A stretch of 64,000 bases of DNA from Cliona cf. orientalis (taxonomy: Eukaryota > Porifera > Demospongiae > Clionaida > Clionaidae): contig OZ005697.1 in NCBI GenBank assembly GCA_963930775.1, positions 8,950,292 to 9,014,291 of the forward strand, read 5' to 3'. Shown here piece by piece: positions 41,361-54,179 of the stretch. Positions within the stretch are counted from its first letter, which is position 1. Every line of letters starts with the position of its first letter. The notes beneath the pieces were generated by a model. That model saw nothing but the letters and a program-made list of their open reading frames with translations, had not been told where the DNA came from and ran no database searches. Both the position numbers and the translations under genes were made by a program.

Positions 41361-41667
41361 CTTTTAAACAACCAAGCAAAGTGATTAATGTTGTGTGTGT
41401 AATAAGATACTATATAGCAAATAGTTTATAGCACTTGATTGCCATTATTAATTATTTTGACGAGATGCCAAAAAATTGGAAGTCGTTTTGAAATAGGTAA
41501 GGGTCGTCAATTGTCTGCGCACATATCACATTAATGGGGGGACCATCATAAGAATTTAATATCAACAACTATACATTAATAATTATTGGGAGTAAAAATA
41601 ACAGAAAGTAATACATTACAATATCACGACATTGTACAAATAAAATTAATAATTGAGATAAACCACT
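41361..41667. other. Convergent 3' region, ATG16L1 / beta-helix gene
   Basis: 307 bp between the facing stop codons. A plus-strand AATAAA at 41639-41644 is a candidate ATG16L1 polyadenylation signal, 24 bp from the opposing stop codon, implying overlapping 3' UTRs. Confidence 0.5.
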
Positions 41668-43157
41668 TCACAAATCAATATCATCACCTGTTGTCCTGCA
41701 ATCTCTACTGTCCTTAACAATGCTATCATCTATATCATTGGTGTCATTGGTGCTCACAGTCTTGGTGTGTACGAATCCGGAATCTGAATACCCAGTATTC
41801 TGATCGGGACCCACAATGACTGACGTGGGAATCGACCCCCCGCCAGGCGGACTCTCCTCCTCCTTGATGACATCATCTGGTTCTGGCGACTTCTTCCGTC
41901 CCAGTAGAGTCATGAACGGGTTACGTCTGATCCCGTGCGGTATAGGCCTCCATCTCGTTGCCGTGGGGGCATCCCCATTATTAATACTGCCAGAGCCAAT
42001 AAAGCTGCTATCGAGGAGGGGTTCGCGATAGGCAGTGGCGTCAAGGGTAGTGTACCGTGGGATGATGGAGGAGTGGGTGGAGCCTTCAAGGCTGCGAATG
42101 CGATCGTCTTCGTCGGCGTCGGTTTTGATCTGCTTCACGCTGTCCTTGAGGAGGTAGCCACAATCCCTAAAGGAGGGTATGAGCCGATCGCTCACAAACT
42201 CAGAAAGAGTCATTCCTCGCCGCTTCAAGATCTGCTCAAAGACCAGCAAGAGGATACCAAGGAAGATGGTCACCACGACTAACGTGGTGCTGATCGCTCT
42301 AAGCGGATCGACGAAGAGATAGAGCTCTGGCTGCGTCACGATTGTCGTCAGGAGGACCATCCACGTGACGAGAAAACCGAAATAGTTATCAACGGAATTC
42401 TGGTAGGGCCAGGTGAGAAGAAACACGAGGAGAATAATGGAGACGGTGATGAGGAGACCGAAGTGTCTCGAGACGTAATCCTGGATGAAGACTCCCACAA
42501 TTACGAGAACGAGACGTCGTAAAATGCTCAAAAGTACCCACCATCTTCGACGGTCTTTGTAAGGACTACAGTAGACATCCACAATCGGTTTAAACTTTGG
42601 GAAATAGGTGAGGACGATTAACATGAAGGGGAACGGCGTGATGAAAACGATGACCAGAAAGAACGAAATCACGGCCCATGGCAAGTGTGCCCCCTTGAAA
42701 CACATGATGGAAGCATCGTGCACGAGTACATAGTCTCGTGTTCCGTTCTCGGTTGGACCAATCAGGCGACAGTGCAGTAGCTCGTACGACGTAATGGCGA
42801 TGTTGATGTACGATATGAGAAGCAGGAGCCACAGCGCTTGAAGGAAGGAATGGCGTCCAAAGTACTTTGCGCAACTCTTGATGCAGGTGAGGAGAAGGAC
42901 GAGAAAGAGAAGGATTAGGATATAGAAAGGAGCGACATACTGGAAGGCCAGCCGGGAGAGACCGTCGAGATGTGGAGTGATGCACATGTTGAAGGTGAAG
43001 TCGGGATTGAAGAAAGCCAGGAACATGAAGTCTTCATAGTCTGTGCGGCCAGAGAGGATCACCATGGTAGCCTGCATGAGGTAAAAGATTATTAAATAAT
43101 TTGTGAAAAAGTTAACCTCAGAAGCTGAACTCTTATCATAAAATACCTAATGATAAG

Positions 43158-43204
<47 letters not shown>

Positions 43205-46200
43205 CACATGAAACTGCATGGTAGCACACACAAATGATCTACATTATGAGGTGGACGTACTTGTATGAAGAAGAGTAGGGAGTCCAGTGTTGGGGAGACA
43301 CCGAGGTTGAAGGCCACGGCGCAAGCAACCAGCCCAAGGCCAAAGAAGAGAGTGAAGATCAAGGCAAGCCACGGATGGTAGCTATACGCCCGGTCACTGC
43401 AGTCTCGACACACCTGCATCATGAAAATGATACAAAATGCAAAATTCAAACATTATGATTATACACATACCAAGATGTGTATTGCTTCTTTGCATGCACA
43501 TTTTAGTGCTAAGAAATAATATTATGTATTAATGTCTGGTTGCATGGTGTTTCACAGCCTAGCTAGCTACGCATTATTATATTATAATACTGGTTGTTAA
43601 TCTTTCCTAGAATACTATTCTTTGAGAGTTGATTATTCTTACCGTTGAGTATAGTGTCACTGCAAAGCCTGGCTTGCACTGTCCACAGAGGGGGCCTTGC
43701 CTGTTCTCGACGCACGGAAACTCCACATTAGCCACGAACCACGAGTCCCGAAGGTCCCCTCGACAGTACCCTCGGGAGCACACCTCAATCGAAAACTCAC
43801 CCTGTCGCTCGAAGTCGACTAGCTCTGAGACGTTTGTACTATTAAAGCAATAGACAGGGGCACCCCCTCCTGGAATGAGGCCAATAGCGTACGGAATGAC
43901 GTCGACTGGATCGAAATTTCCGGAACTGTTTCCCTGAGCGATTTCGGCCCTCTGACGACTCTCGTGAACATATGACGTAAAATCGCTCTCCACTGCTGTA
44001 GCATTGGGTGGAATTCTCGGACAAGCGACGATATTTGGAGGATACAGAGATGGGTTCGATCTGGAGGTTTCCATGGGGATAAGCCCCGCCCATAGGAGGC
44101 TGTTGAGTTCGATGGTGTAGCCATCGATACACTGGTGAGAATAGGAGAAAACTCGAGAGGAAAATCTGACGGGAGCATCGGGGCTCGAGAAACAATGACA
44201 GGCCAGCGGCTGGTTGGTGGGGATCCGCTGAGTCACACTGAAGTTGGTCAATATCCACTGGTTGACCTGGGAGGGTGTGAGTGTATGTTTGAGTATGTGG
44301 ATTATCTAATATTATTATTGTGATTTATGCATGACATTGTGATATTATACTAGAGTTAGAATTGTCTTAAGTTTGACAAGCATTGTATAAGCTTGCTAGA
44401 TCATGTTTTGACAGCTTCCTATATTCACGACTCTGTCTCAGTCACCTGATATGCACTATACACAATAAGTACATATTAGTCACTGAAATTCCTACACAAA
44501 ATTATTATGAACTATATAATAATAATAATATTATGCACTTTTCATATGGCTACACTGCAGCGGCATGGTTATATACTCACTTCATCGATGGTGGAAGCTC
44601 CTGGGGGGTCGTAATAGCCGAGGGGACACTGAGCCAACTTGAACGGAATCAAAAGCTCAATCTTCTGGTCTGTGACTTGGGAATCGGACACGATCCTCAA
44701 TTTCCCTTCCGTTCCGGGGAGACCGACTAGAGCGAGTCCAGACAGGGCTCTGTTGGGTGTGAAGTACACCCTATCAATGTACGCATACTGGAGCCCATTT
44801 AGCTGAATCAGCACTCCTGGCGGCTGGTCGAGTTCATAGTCCAACTCCATGTAGATGGTGCTCGAAATGTAGTTCAGAAATTGGTCGGCCAATTGGATAG
44901 TCAGATCGAACTGCTCCCCAGGGGCGGGGCTAAGGTGGAGGTTCGCGGGATCGGCCTCTGCACACTGTCGTCGTCGGAAATCTGGGGTTAAAGTCCACGT
45001 GGCCTCAATTCCGGCCCAGGGGTAGATGAGCTTGTCGACAGTCGGGTGAAATCCTGTACCAGGCCTGTAGATGTTACGTAGTTGGTCATTCATGCGCTGA
45101 AGACCACACTGGAGCTCGGACTGAAGATACACACTGGTAAAAAAAATGACAATAAGACATTAATTTTGGACGTTGACCCTCATTAATAATTTATTAGCCA
45201 GTCCAGCTATAATATTATTACCGGTATGTGTATGTGCATCTACATCGTTCACTGCCATTAATTTTGGAGACTTACGTTTCATTGAGTAGCGCGTGAGAGC
45301 AGTTCGGAAAGAGATAGGTGATTTTGCCGACTGTCTTATAGCAGCGAGTCGACGCCCCGTAGAAGAAGAGATTGGTGGGACCAGTCGAAGTGGTCTGGAG
45401 AACTAGCTCATTGTCGATCATCACCGTGCCGTCGTTCGGAATGGGGAGAAAGCGAGACGAGTCTTCAGGCAGGAAGTTGGCGGCAATGCAGCCACGCATG
45501 CTGAATGAGTGGATGGTGTGGCCCTCCGCTACAGCTCTGTTTCCAGAGAAGAGGAACCTGGTCACTGTCTGAAGGGAGAGAGAGAGAAAGCGAGGTAGAA
45601 AGGAGAAAGAGGAGAGAGAGGGAAGAAGGGAGAAAGAGAGAGGGGTGAGGAAGATAAGTGAACACAATTATTGCATATACATTTCTGGGTTAGAAAGACT
45701 TACTTCATTATGGACCACAGGCTGGAGCTCGTTTCCGAACGTCACAAAGCAGTTTCCAAACAAGTTCTGTGCTTGAGTGTGATTGTACTCGCTAGCTAAG
45801 TGAGCAGTACTTGCACTGTCGGCATAAATTGCTCCACCAGCAAAAGAAGCTTTGTTGTCAAGGAAACTGCCCTGAGTCACTCCAGACATGTCAACCTAGA
45901 GAGAATGAGCAGAAGGGAGAGAGAGAGAGCAGGAGGGAGAGAGAGAGAAAGAGAGAGAGAACGAGAATGAGATTCAAATCCTAGCATCTGGCCGTACCAT
46001 GCTATATAATCATTAGCACAGTAACAATATTCATTTCGATTCAAGTCACAAAAAATGCTCATGAATGCATGTACTGCAAGTAACCCAGCACTGCTTGGTG
46101 GCAGCATGGATGAATACACTCAAAGAAAAGGTCAATTTCAGCTATGTGGTGCCAACCTTGTAACCAAGAAAAAGCATCTTTGAACCTATGTGTGGGGGAG

Positions 46201-48396
46201 TGTTGTTATACTAGGCAAGATATTGAACCATACCTACCAACCGTCCCTACTTTGGAGGGACAGTCCCTATTTTTGGTGCACTGTCCCGCTTTTTCTTTGC
46301 TTAAAATAAGTTTTGTCCCTATTTTTGTGACTTTTTTGTGCACTTTTTTCCTAACAAACTTGGTAATTTTGGCTATTTTTGCCAAGTTTCTCAGTAATGT
46401 CCCACTTTCAGGCCAAAAATCCCACTTTTTCAAAGATTTTGTCCCACTTTCAGGTTTTGATAGGTTGGCAGGTATATTGAACCGAGTTATTATTATTATC
46501 ACAGCTCAGCAAGATACGATGAAATCCTGTCACTCTTTGCATTTTGACTCACCCTTGAGCCTTCCTGTATGTTGATAGCAGCACCAACATCTGCCTTGTT
46601 CTTGACGAACAGTGCATCCCCACTCACATAGAGGAGGGAGTTTCGCAGCAGAACCGCACTGCCAGTGTTATCGTAGAACACACTGCATAGCATAAGACGA
46701 GAGAAAAGATCATGTATGGAATAAATAATTATCAATATTGAGACTCAGAGCCATGCATGTATCGGCACTGAACTGCATGCATCTGCGTGATCCCAGCTAG
46801 CTCCAAAAGGATTATAATGATAGTAAGAATCCACTAGTTGATGTGATAGCATATGTCACTGTTTTAGTTGGTGAACATATTCGGCAAAATGTGGTCGGTG
46901 ACTTAGTTTCATTACATACAATACTTTACTACAAAACCATGCCATTTTTGACGAATACATTATTCCTAGGATCCACCATTAGCGTCAATAGCATGACATG
47001 ATTATATAGTAGATATTCACCTGATTCCAGTGATATTGAAGAACATTCTGAGCAGAGTGACCACACCTTCCTTCAGCTGTGTGGCCTTATTCTTCGTAAA
47101 GGTGCAGTTAGTGAGATTAGCGGTAACCAACGGCAACGATACAGGGTCAAACAATCCGGCCTGATTCAGGAAAGACGGACTATTAAACACAAACACCCCA
47201 GCTCCTGAATAAGCCCGATTTCTCTCGAAATAATTTCGCGATATCTGCACAAGATTGTTCTCAGGGCTCTCCAGGTAGGCTACGAAAACGCCACCACCTT
47301 CGAAATCTGCGACATTATTCACGAACAAGCTGTCTTCGATTGCTAAGCTATTGTCCCTTGTGCCGCCGTAGAAATAGGCAGCTATACCTCCTCCATAGCG
47401 AACGTTATTCTCCTCAAAGATACAGTTTGAAAATCGTACGGAGTTTCCGCTAGAGAAGCTATCGAAATTCACCAACATATGGCTACCACCAGCGTTAATG
47501 TTTCCGCTCGATACTACGTTCTCTATCAGTGCAGTGCTGTTTGTGGACCCGGACAGAAACCGGATCCGCATTCCAATGCTATCCGAACGAGTACTGGAAT
47601 AGCTGTCATCGGGTGGAGCTTCAATTGTGAAATTTGTAAAACTGCTGTTACGGACGACAATTTGAATGGGGGGCCAGAGACTCTGGCATTCAGCATCACT
47701 GCGGCCATTGTCTGCACAACCATGCGAGATGCTCAAGCCATAGGATTCCTTTGATCCAGGCTCGGTATTTCCAAAAAATAGAGAATCAGTGATCTCGATT
47801 GCACCATAGGCTCGCTGTGCTATCACACCCGTACTCTGCAATCTCGATACTGGAAACACACATCTTGATATTCGGATATCTGACGTGGAATCAAAAAATA
47901 GCGTAGATTTTCCGATAAACGACGTATCAAATCCCTCAATATTCTCGATACTGACATTCCTACACTGCCGGAATTCAAAAAAGGCTCTAGGTGCTCCCAC
48001 AGAGTCCCGGCTTGTAATTACAACCCTCCCCAATCCAACAATTCTCAGATTAGTCCAGTTCATCAGACACACCGGGGGAACAAAGTGGTCCCCCTCGAGG
48101 AAGTACAACGTCGTAGAACTTCTGCCATCGTCGTCCCCAAGGGATATGTGGCAGCTGCCACGAGTCGAGCTATTGTCGAAGAGCGGGCTTTGGTCGATAA
48201 TCAGCTGTAGACTTGCGCACGGGCGGTCGATGGAATGCCCGCAAGTTGCGATATCTGTTGAACCGTTGGTTGCTGCTATGTACCACACGACGTCTGTGGG
48301 TGTGGCACCTCGAAGCAAGGTAGCTGCAACTGCAACAAGCCACAGCAGAGACGAAGTGGAGAGTGGCAATCTATGAGGAGCAAGAGAACGAGACAT
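41668..48396 (-). CDS. Secreted-ectodomain multi-pass membrane protein with right-handed beta-helix repeats
   Basis: Eight exons close in frame to 1574 residues: 47021-48396, 46553-46682, 45704-45895, 45276-45568, 44581-45133, 43643-44266, 43261-43413, 41668-43071. A signal peptide (LLWLVAVAATLLRG, about residues 16-30) leads a long ectodomain with pectin-lyase-like beta-helix turns (repeated VRNSSFTNF, RFSNCIFEENNVRYGGGI, SLFVNNVADFEGGGV). A Cys-rich segment (CVENRQGPLCGQCKPGF...CRDC) links to about nine hydrophobic segments from ALIFTLFFGLGLVAC onward, then a Ser/Asp-rich cytosolic tail of about 180 residues. N-glycosylation sites are abundant. Similar uncharacterised proteins are common in sponges and other invertebrates, and no function is established. 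Inference: a surface receptor or channel-like protein with a carbohydrate- or matrix-binding head. Confidence 0.85.
43160..43202. repeat. (CA)n microsatellite
   Basis: About 21 CA/AC units in the beta-helix gene intron 43072-43260. Confidence 0.95.
46230..46475. mobile_element. hAT-like MITE in the beta-helix gene
   Basis: A 246-bp element with inverted ends ATACCTACCAACC and ATACCTGCCAACC, flanked by the exact 8-bp duplication ATTGAACC at 46222-46229 and 46476-46483. The interior is rich in GTCCC/GGGAC and T-runs with no frame. It lies in intron 45896-46552. The 8-bp duplication points to a hAT-type transposase. Confidence 0.85.
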
Positions 48397-48662
48397 CACT
48401 CTCTCTCTCTCTCTTTTTGTCAGCTGGTTCCTTCGATCCTCTTCTGTTTTCTGAAGGCTTAGTAGTGCTCACACGTTCTGATTGCACCACAAATATTTTT
48501 CCAGCACCAACTGCAACATGCATGCAGCGCATAGCGTGCAAGCGCTAATTAGGTTTGCATTGCGGCCTCGTGACTTCCGGCATAGTGTTACAACCAAGCA
48601 ATGAATTTCGAAAAAAATTATGATTGCCATGCAAACATAGAGATAAAGAGAGAAGAAATAGA
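48397..48662 (-). promoter_or_regulatory. PRPF4 3' end and beta-helix gene promoter
   Basis: Only 266 bp separate the PRPF4 stop codon from the start codon of the next minus-strand gene. It must contain the PRPF4 3' UTR and, unless the promoter is farther upstream, the beta-helix gene's start region. A short (GA)n tract precedes the ATG on the transcript strand. Confidence 0.45.
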
Positions 48663-51600
48663 TTATTGTGAGTCTTCTTTTTCCCAGAGTTTGAAAGTTC
48701 TGTCGTAGGAGGCTGTGGCATAGTATTGTTGATCTGCAGAGAAAGAAAGAGAAAGACAAAACGAAATCAATATCGACAACTTCATCGCGAATTATTAGCC
48801 ACACTAACCAGGAGAGAGGTCGACGCACATTAGTTTTCCTTCGTGTCCGGCCAGCGTCTTGAGTGGAGTCCATCCGGGGTGAGCCCAGATCTTGGCCGTA
48901 CAGTCGTATGATGATGTAAGAATGAAATCACCAGTACCAGCTAATGCATGTGAACAATTATTATAAAATTAATGATTGCACTAAATTGCCAGTACAGTAA
49001 AGGATCACCACAACTTCAGCAAGTTTTTCTCAATAATAATATCATTCCTCCACCCACCCAACCCCCAAATCGAATTTATTAGATAGAGTCCACCCCCTAG
49101 AATTGTACTAGCAATTATTCCCTAATCATTGTTATGGTACAGTAGAAACTGGCTCACGTTGAAATTTGAGCTGTGAGACAAGGTTGGAGTGAGCAGCGAT
49201 TGTGTAGAGCTTGCTCTTTCTCCTCAAGTCCCACACATTCACTGTGTTATCATCACCTCCAGTGGCCACGTGGTAGCTGAGAGAGAGAGAGAAAGGAGAG
49301 AAGAAAGAAAAAGAAAGAGAAAGACATCTTAATAATCAGCAAAGAAGTAATAGAGAAATTTCCACATAATATAATTTCTGTTGTGCACATCATTGGGCAT
49401 GGTGCTACAGTAGTCCTCACCCATTGGGAGAGAAATCCATGGACAGTACATTCTTGAGATGCCCGTCCAACAGCATGAGGCACTTCCCAGACCTCAGGTC
49501 CCACAAACGACCACACGCATCCATGCCACTGGGAGAGGGAAAAAAAAAACGAAGAAATACAATGTCACGCAATTGGTGAACTATTTTAGTATAATAATTA
49601 TTAATGCTTTACCAAGAGCCTGCCAGTGAGCCATCAGGATGAAAGCATACATCATACACCGCGCGTGAGTGACCTTCCTGCAAAATTTAACAAAAATAGT
49701 ACATTAGGATAATGACCAAATACTGACTCTGATATAAGCACAATGTTAAGTAGGACAGCAGAGGTTATATATAGCAGCAGGCACAGATTTACCTGATGCA
49801 GCACTTCAGTCTTTGTCTCCAGATCCCACAATCTCCACGAGTGATCAAAACTTAAGAATTAAAAGAAAAAAAGCAGTACACATACTTAAACCAATAGGAA
49901 CATCCGCTCGACAACAGAAGAGAAAAGAATATGTACATGAATAGTGAAAGTGATAGCTACAATGACAATAAAGTTTGTCTCACCATGCTGTGCCGAGGAA
50001 CCGGCCTGAAGGATGGTAGGCCAGTCGAGACACTCTCTGGTAGTGACCTTCCAGCTCAGCTAGCGGAGTGTCACTACAGAGCAAAAAAAATTGTTACTTT
50101 TTGTTTAGGAAAAAATAAAATGTGCTCAAAGTTGTATGTGGGGCCTATAATTTTACAGGGGCAACACACAATTGTGCAGTCTCACTTATATAAAAAAAAG
50201 TGCCCAAAGTTATAAATTATTATGTGGGGCCTCTAATAATTATAGGGACAAAACTGAATGCACGTCAGTAGAGGTATAGTAGCTACCTCTCCAGGTTCCA
50301 GAGACAGACCGAGCCATCGGCTGCACAGGAGGCGAGGGCAAGGGTCGAGGGAGGGAGGGAGATGGTCGCCTGAGGGTGAAACGCTATAGCACCTGCTCTC
50401 TCATTGTGACCTACCAAAAATTAATATGAAAACATTTTGTAATTATAGCACTTTAAAGCTATAGATAGTGACTAGACTATAGTAGATGCTTTAAGTAAAG
50501 AAATGCGATGTCCAAATACTTAATAGTTAGTGAAGGAATGCGCCGTAGCAGCTCACCTCTCAGCACTCTGACTAGCTCACAGTCAGGTATGGACCACAGC
50601 TTGCAGAGACCACTCCTGCAGGAAGAGATAATAATATAATATACCAGTAAATGGTTTTATTATTCAGTCAGACGCTACTGAATGACAGTGGTACATACCA
50701 TGAAGCTGTAGCTAGCATCTTGGAGTTGGGGGAGAACTGACAGAATGAAATGGGTCGATCATCACCAATCTGACTGCAAGAGTTGGACAGTTGCTGGCGG
50801 GGGAGAGAGAGAGAGATTCAGCATCATATTTAATTTACATAATATTATTATATGTATGCTTATTATACCCTCAGCTTTTTGTGCAGATTTTGAATTCTAG
50901 CTGCCTTCTCTGGTCCAGGTCTCTGAGCTTCCTCTCGAGCTTTCTGTAGTCTAGCCTGGGCTCTGGGACAAGGAAAGAAAAAAAAACATTCAAAATACAA
51001 AATACAAGTGACACTTGAGCAGTTGCACTGTACTTTGATATAGAGTAGTCAGCAATCCAGTATCTTGCAGTGGTGAGTTCAGGAGGCCCTTCGTGATACC
51101 AAACCACGGGCCCTTCGTCATCATCAACGTCAGGAGCGGTGGCAGCAGCCGGAGGAGGAGCAGCTGCTAACATGGAGGGAAGGGAAGGCTTGTCCAGCTT
51201 CACACCTAACTCAACTGGGAGGGAGGGAAGGAGAGAGAGGAGGTAGAGAAAGAGAGAGAGAGAGATGAAACAGACGGCATAAAATTAGCAACATTATATG
51301 ACTAATAGTGATAGAAATATTAAAATATTTTCAAACCAACCTAACTCAGCGAGGACTGATCTCAGCCGAACTCTCCTGTCCGCCGGACCCTCTCCAAACA
51401 GACCTGTATTAGTATATTCAGTATTCATGTAACTTGTACACATTGATGATGATACGGATGATATGGGACTCACATATTGGTTCCTTCAACTCTCTTAGTC
51501 TGCGCTTCACCTGAGCATCATCCGTAGGGACTATAATGGAGTTGGCCTGGGAGGTTGGGGGGGGGGGGGGGGGGGGAGATATTCAATATGGCCCTTGCAA

Positions 51601-52445
51601 CAAGCATATATAAAACTTAATGACCTACTTTCTTTCGTCTCTCAAACTCGGCTAGAAGCTCGTTTTGTCTTTGATCTGGAACACGTTGAATCTCAACGCC
51701 ATCCACTGCAAGTACACAGATGTACGTTCGTCTATCCATCATGAATATCATTAACATTCTTGTATGAAACCCACAAGTGGTATCGTACACCACGGGGTAC
51801 ATAAGAGCCCTGGTCACAGGCTGATCCTCATTAAAAGGGCTTTTGCCATCTGTGGCACAGGGCCTTGTGCCCTGCGGAATCGCAATCAAGAGATTTCGGA
51901 AGCATAATTTTTGGGACAGGGGGCAGTCAGATTCCCAGTGGAAGGACGCCCCCACAACATATGAATACAACTAATATAAAATATTGTTGCCATGCTAATT
52001 CAATAATCATGACATTTGCTGTTATAACATGGTGTGCGCAAAGTGCACTTGTGGAGGTCTAGGTACCTCTCTCTCTCTGGTTCGATTGAGTGCAAGAAGT
52101 GTCAGACTTGTATAGCACAACCATTCATAAGATGCATGCACAGATGACGATAATTAGTGAAATGCAAGCTTATTATAAGCACACCAATACAGTACTCGCA
52201 TCTTTAGACAGTGCATTGGACAAGTGCAAGATGAACGCACGTTGTTAGAACGTGTATTCTAAATAATACGCACCATTCGCGATGTTGATGTTGCCTGCCC
52301 TGATCCCTGCAAGGACAGCCTCTGAGAGCCCTCCATTGCCTTTCAATCCACTTCCTCCGCCAGACGCAACCGAAAGATCGCTTTTCTTCTCGTCTCCGCT
52401 TCCGAAATGGACTCGAGCTTTCTTCGCAGGTGGTTCGTCAGCCAT
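48663..52445 (-). CDS. PRPF4: U4/U6 small nuclear ribonucleoprotein PRPF4 (Prp4)
   Basis: Sixteen exons close in frame to 523 residues (human 522): 52274-52445, 51629-51705, 51474-51546, 51341-51403, 51034-51205, 50869-50962, 50699-50793, 50557-50615, 50287-50410, 49984-50073, 49793-49850, 49613-49677, 49421-49528, 49158-49276, 48809-48940, 48663-48733. The splicing-factor motif is clear ([20 protein letters not shown]), then a Lys/Arg helix and seven WD40 blades ([56 protein letters not shown]). PRPF4 binds PRPF3 in the U4/U6.U5 tri-snRNP, in the nucleus. The [16 protein letters not shown] segment is nearly identical to the vertebrate one. It is divergent from and very close to the Flower-like gene. 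Confidence 0.97.
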
Positions 52446-52577
52446 ATTTTCTACAAGGTGTGATGTAATGGTGAATGACGTAGCATAGTGCGTAAACTTC
52501 CACGGTGTGCTTTAAATAGAGTAACATGCGACAACAAACCACATAGCAATAGATAGAGCAGCGATCATAAAGAGAGA
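52446..52577. promoter_or_regulatory. 132-bp divergent promoter, PRPF4 / Flower-like
   Basis: Two start codons face away across only 132 bp, which must hold both 5' UTRs and promoters unless either gene starts inside the other. It contains AATGACGTAGCA at about 52482-52493 with a CRE half-site (TGACGT). No TATA box. Confidence 0.6.
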
Positions 52578-54179
52578 ATGCCGGAAGAAAGAGGCTATGG
52601 TAAATTCTGTGTCTTTCTATCGAGAAGCTTCGGAGCGGTTGCCTCAATAAGTGAGTTGATAGCCTATATTAAAATTAAAAAAACAGTACTTGAACCACTA
52701 AAATTAATATTATAAATTTTGGCATAGATTCTTGTGAAGGATACCTTTTAATGCCCTCAGGACATCATTAAAATAGCCTCAACACACTATACCCCAACTT
52801 ATCAAGTCCTATCACCCCTTTGTATCGTAATTTTTCCATAATTTCATCTTTCTATTTTAATATAATAACTTGTATCCTTCAGAGATAGGGGATGTGTCCA
52901 TGGTAACTAATAATCATCTTTTTTACTATCGTCCTCCATGCAGTTGTTCTCCTGTGTGGGTTCACGACCCTCATTCCCCTGCCCACCACTCTGGTGGGAG
53001 GCTATGGCCAATGCCTGGCAGCTGGGCTCATCCTCATGTGAGTCTCAGTCAAATATATTATATTATGTAGCATCGATATTGATAGACTGTAATAATACAC
53101 GTACATGTAAGATACAGTGAATCTACAATAGTATTCGTAGTTGTAATCCACGATGGTATTCAAATAGCATTGATAAACTATAATAATGTATGGCATTGTT
53201 ATAGAATCATTATTTTAATCATAGCTACTACTGTATGTCGTGATGGTATTGCAGAAGACATGCTAACTTCTGTGAGACATAATAATTAATGTTTGCCATG
53301 GTCAGGTGCTGTAATTATGTCGACATACCTCAGTGAGGCAATAATTATGTCATAGTTCAGGTTATAAATATAGCTGAATGCTGACTTGCTGAGCTGAGCT
53401 GAGCTGGCTGGCTATTGAGCTATGAATATGATCATAATTTCTTATCTGGTGCATACAGCCTCCCTCTGTATGAAAAATTAATAAATAATATTATTTTTGG
53501 CTAGTCATGGATAACAGCCACTAAAGTTTAAATTATTTCGTCATGTATGTAGCTTATCAGCGGTTGTGATGTTCTTCCTGGAGGTGACAGTGTTAGGAGT
53601 GTGTGTTGATAAATTGTCATTTCTGCTCAAAGTCACCAAATACATGAAGAACTGGATGAGATCAGTGCTATACATCCTGTAGGTCAATATTATTAGGAGG
53701 TGTTTACATTGATTCATCTTCATAATATTATTATTGTATAATATTGTTAATGATTTTGGTGGTGTTTCTCTTTCATCCACTCATGCGTACAGACTAGCAT
53801 TTGTTCCCCTTATACTGGTTTGTATATCAGCGTCAACTCTGGTTGCGCTAGTGATGTTGTTCATGGTAGGAGCCATCAACTTCCTCCTCACCATAGGAAC
53901 AAAGTAAGACTGTACCTTCATAAAATTAATAGGTATCTTCAAGTTACCCCCCCCCCCCTCTCTCTCTCTCTCTCTCCCTCCTTTCTCTCTCTCTCTCTCT
54001 CTCATCCCTCCATTTCGTCTCTTCTTTCTCTCAGAGGTGATCATTCAGAGACCTACATGCAGATGAAACTGTCAGATCTGGGGCAGTTTGAAGCAGCTGC
54101 CACTGAGGATGGAGCCACCTCAGACCCAGAGGAGACCTCTAGACTGACAGACACAGAGGAAAAATCAGAACCCAAATAG
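52578..54179 (+). CDS. Four-TM Flower-like (CACFD1-like) membrane protein
   Basis: Five exons (52578-52650, 52944-53037, 53553-53678, 53793-53903, 54035-54179) close in frame to 182 residues. Four hydrophobic segments: FLSRSFGAVASIIVLLCGF, an ALAAGL-type region running LAAGLILIILSAVVMFFLEV, SVLYILLAFVPLILVCISA, and LVALVMLFMVGAINFLLTIG. The acidic residue after TM2 (FFLEV), the NWMRSVLYILLAFVP segment and the post-TM4 GTKGDHSETYMQ match the Flower/CACFD1 layout (LEAP, then S-W-KAV-Y...VP, then GKKGD...Y). Flower proteins act in synaptic-vesicle endocytosis and cell competition. The C-terminal tail is acidic. The match is by pattern; another small tetraspan family is possible. Confidence 0.65.

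Noticed and set aside
43141-43210. Possible CRISPR-like or tandem-repeat array
   Set aside because: Simple (CA)n without spacers; the DNA is eukaryotic.
52870-53120. Two overlapping plus-strand frames of 60-66 codons
   Set aside because: Out of phase with the Flower-like model; the correct frame of exon 52944-53037 encodes a hydrophobic segment in phase with its neighbours.
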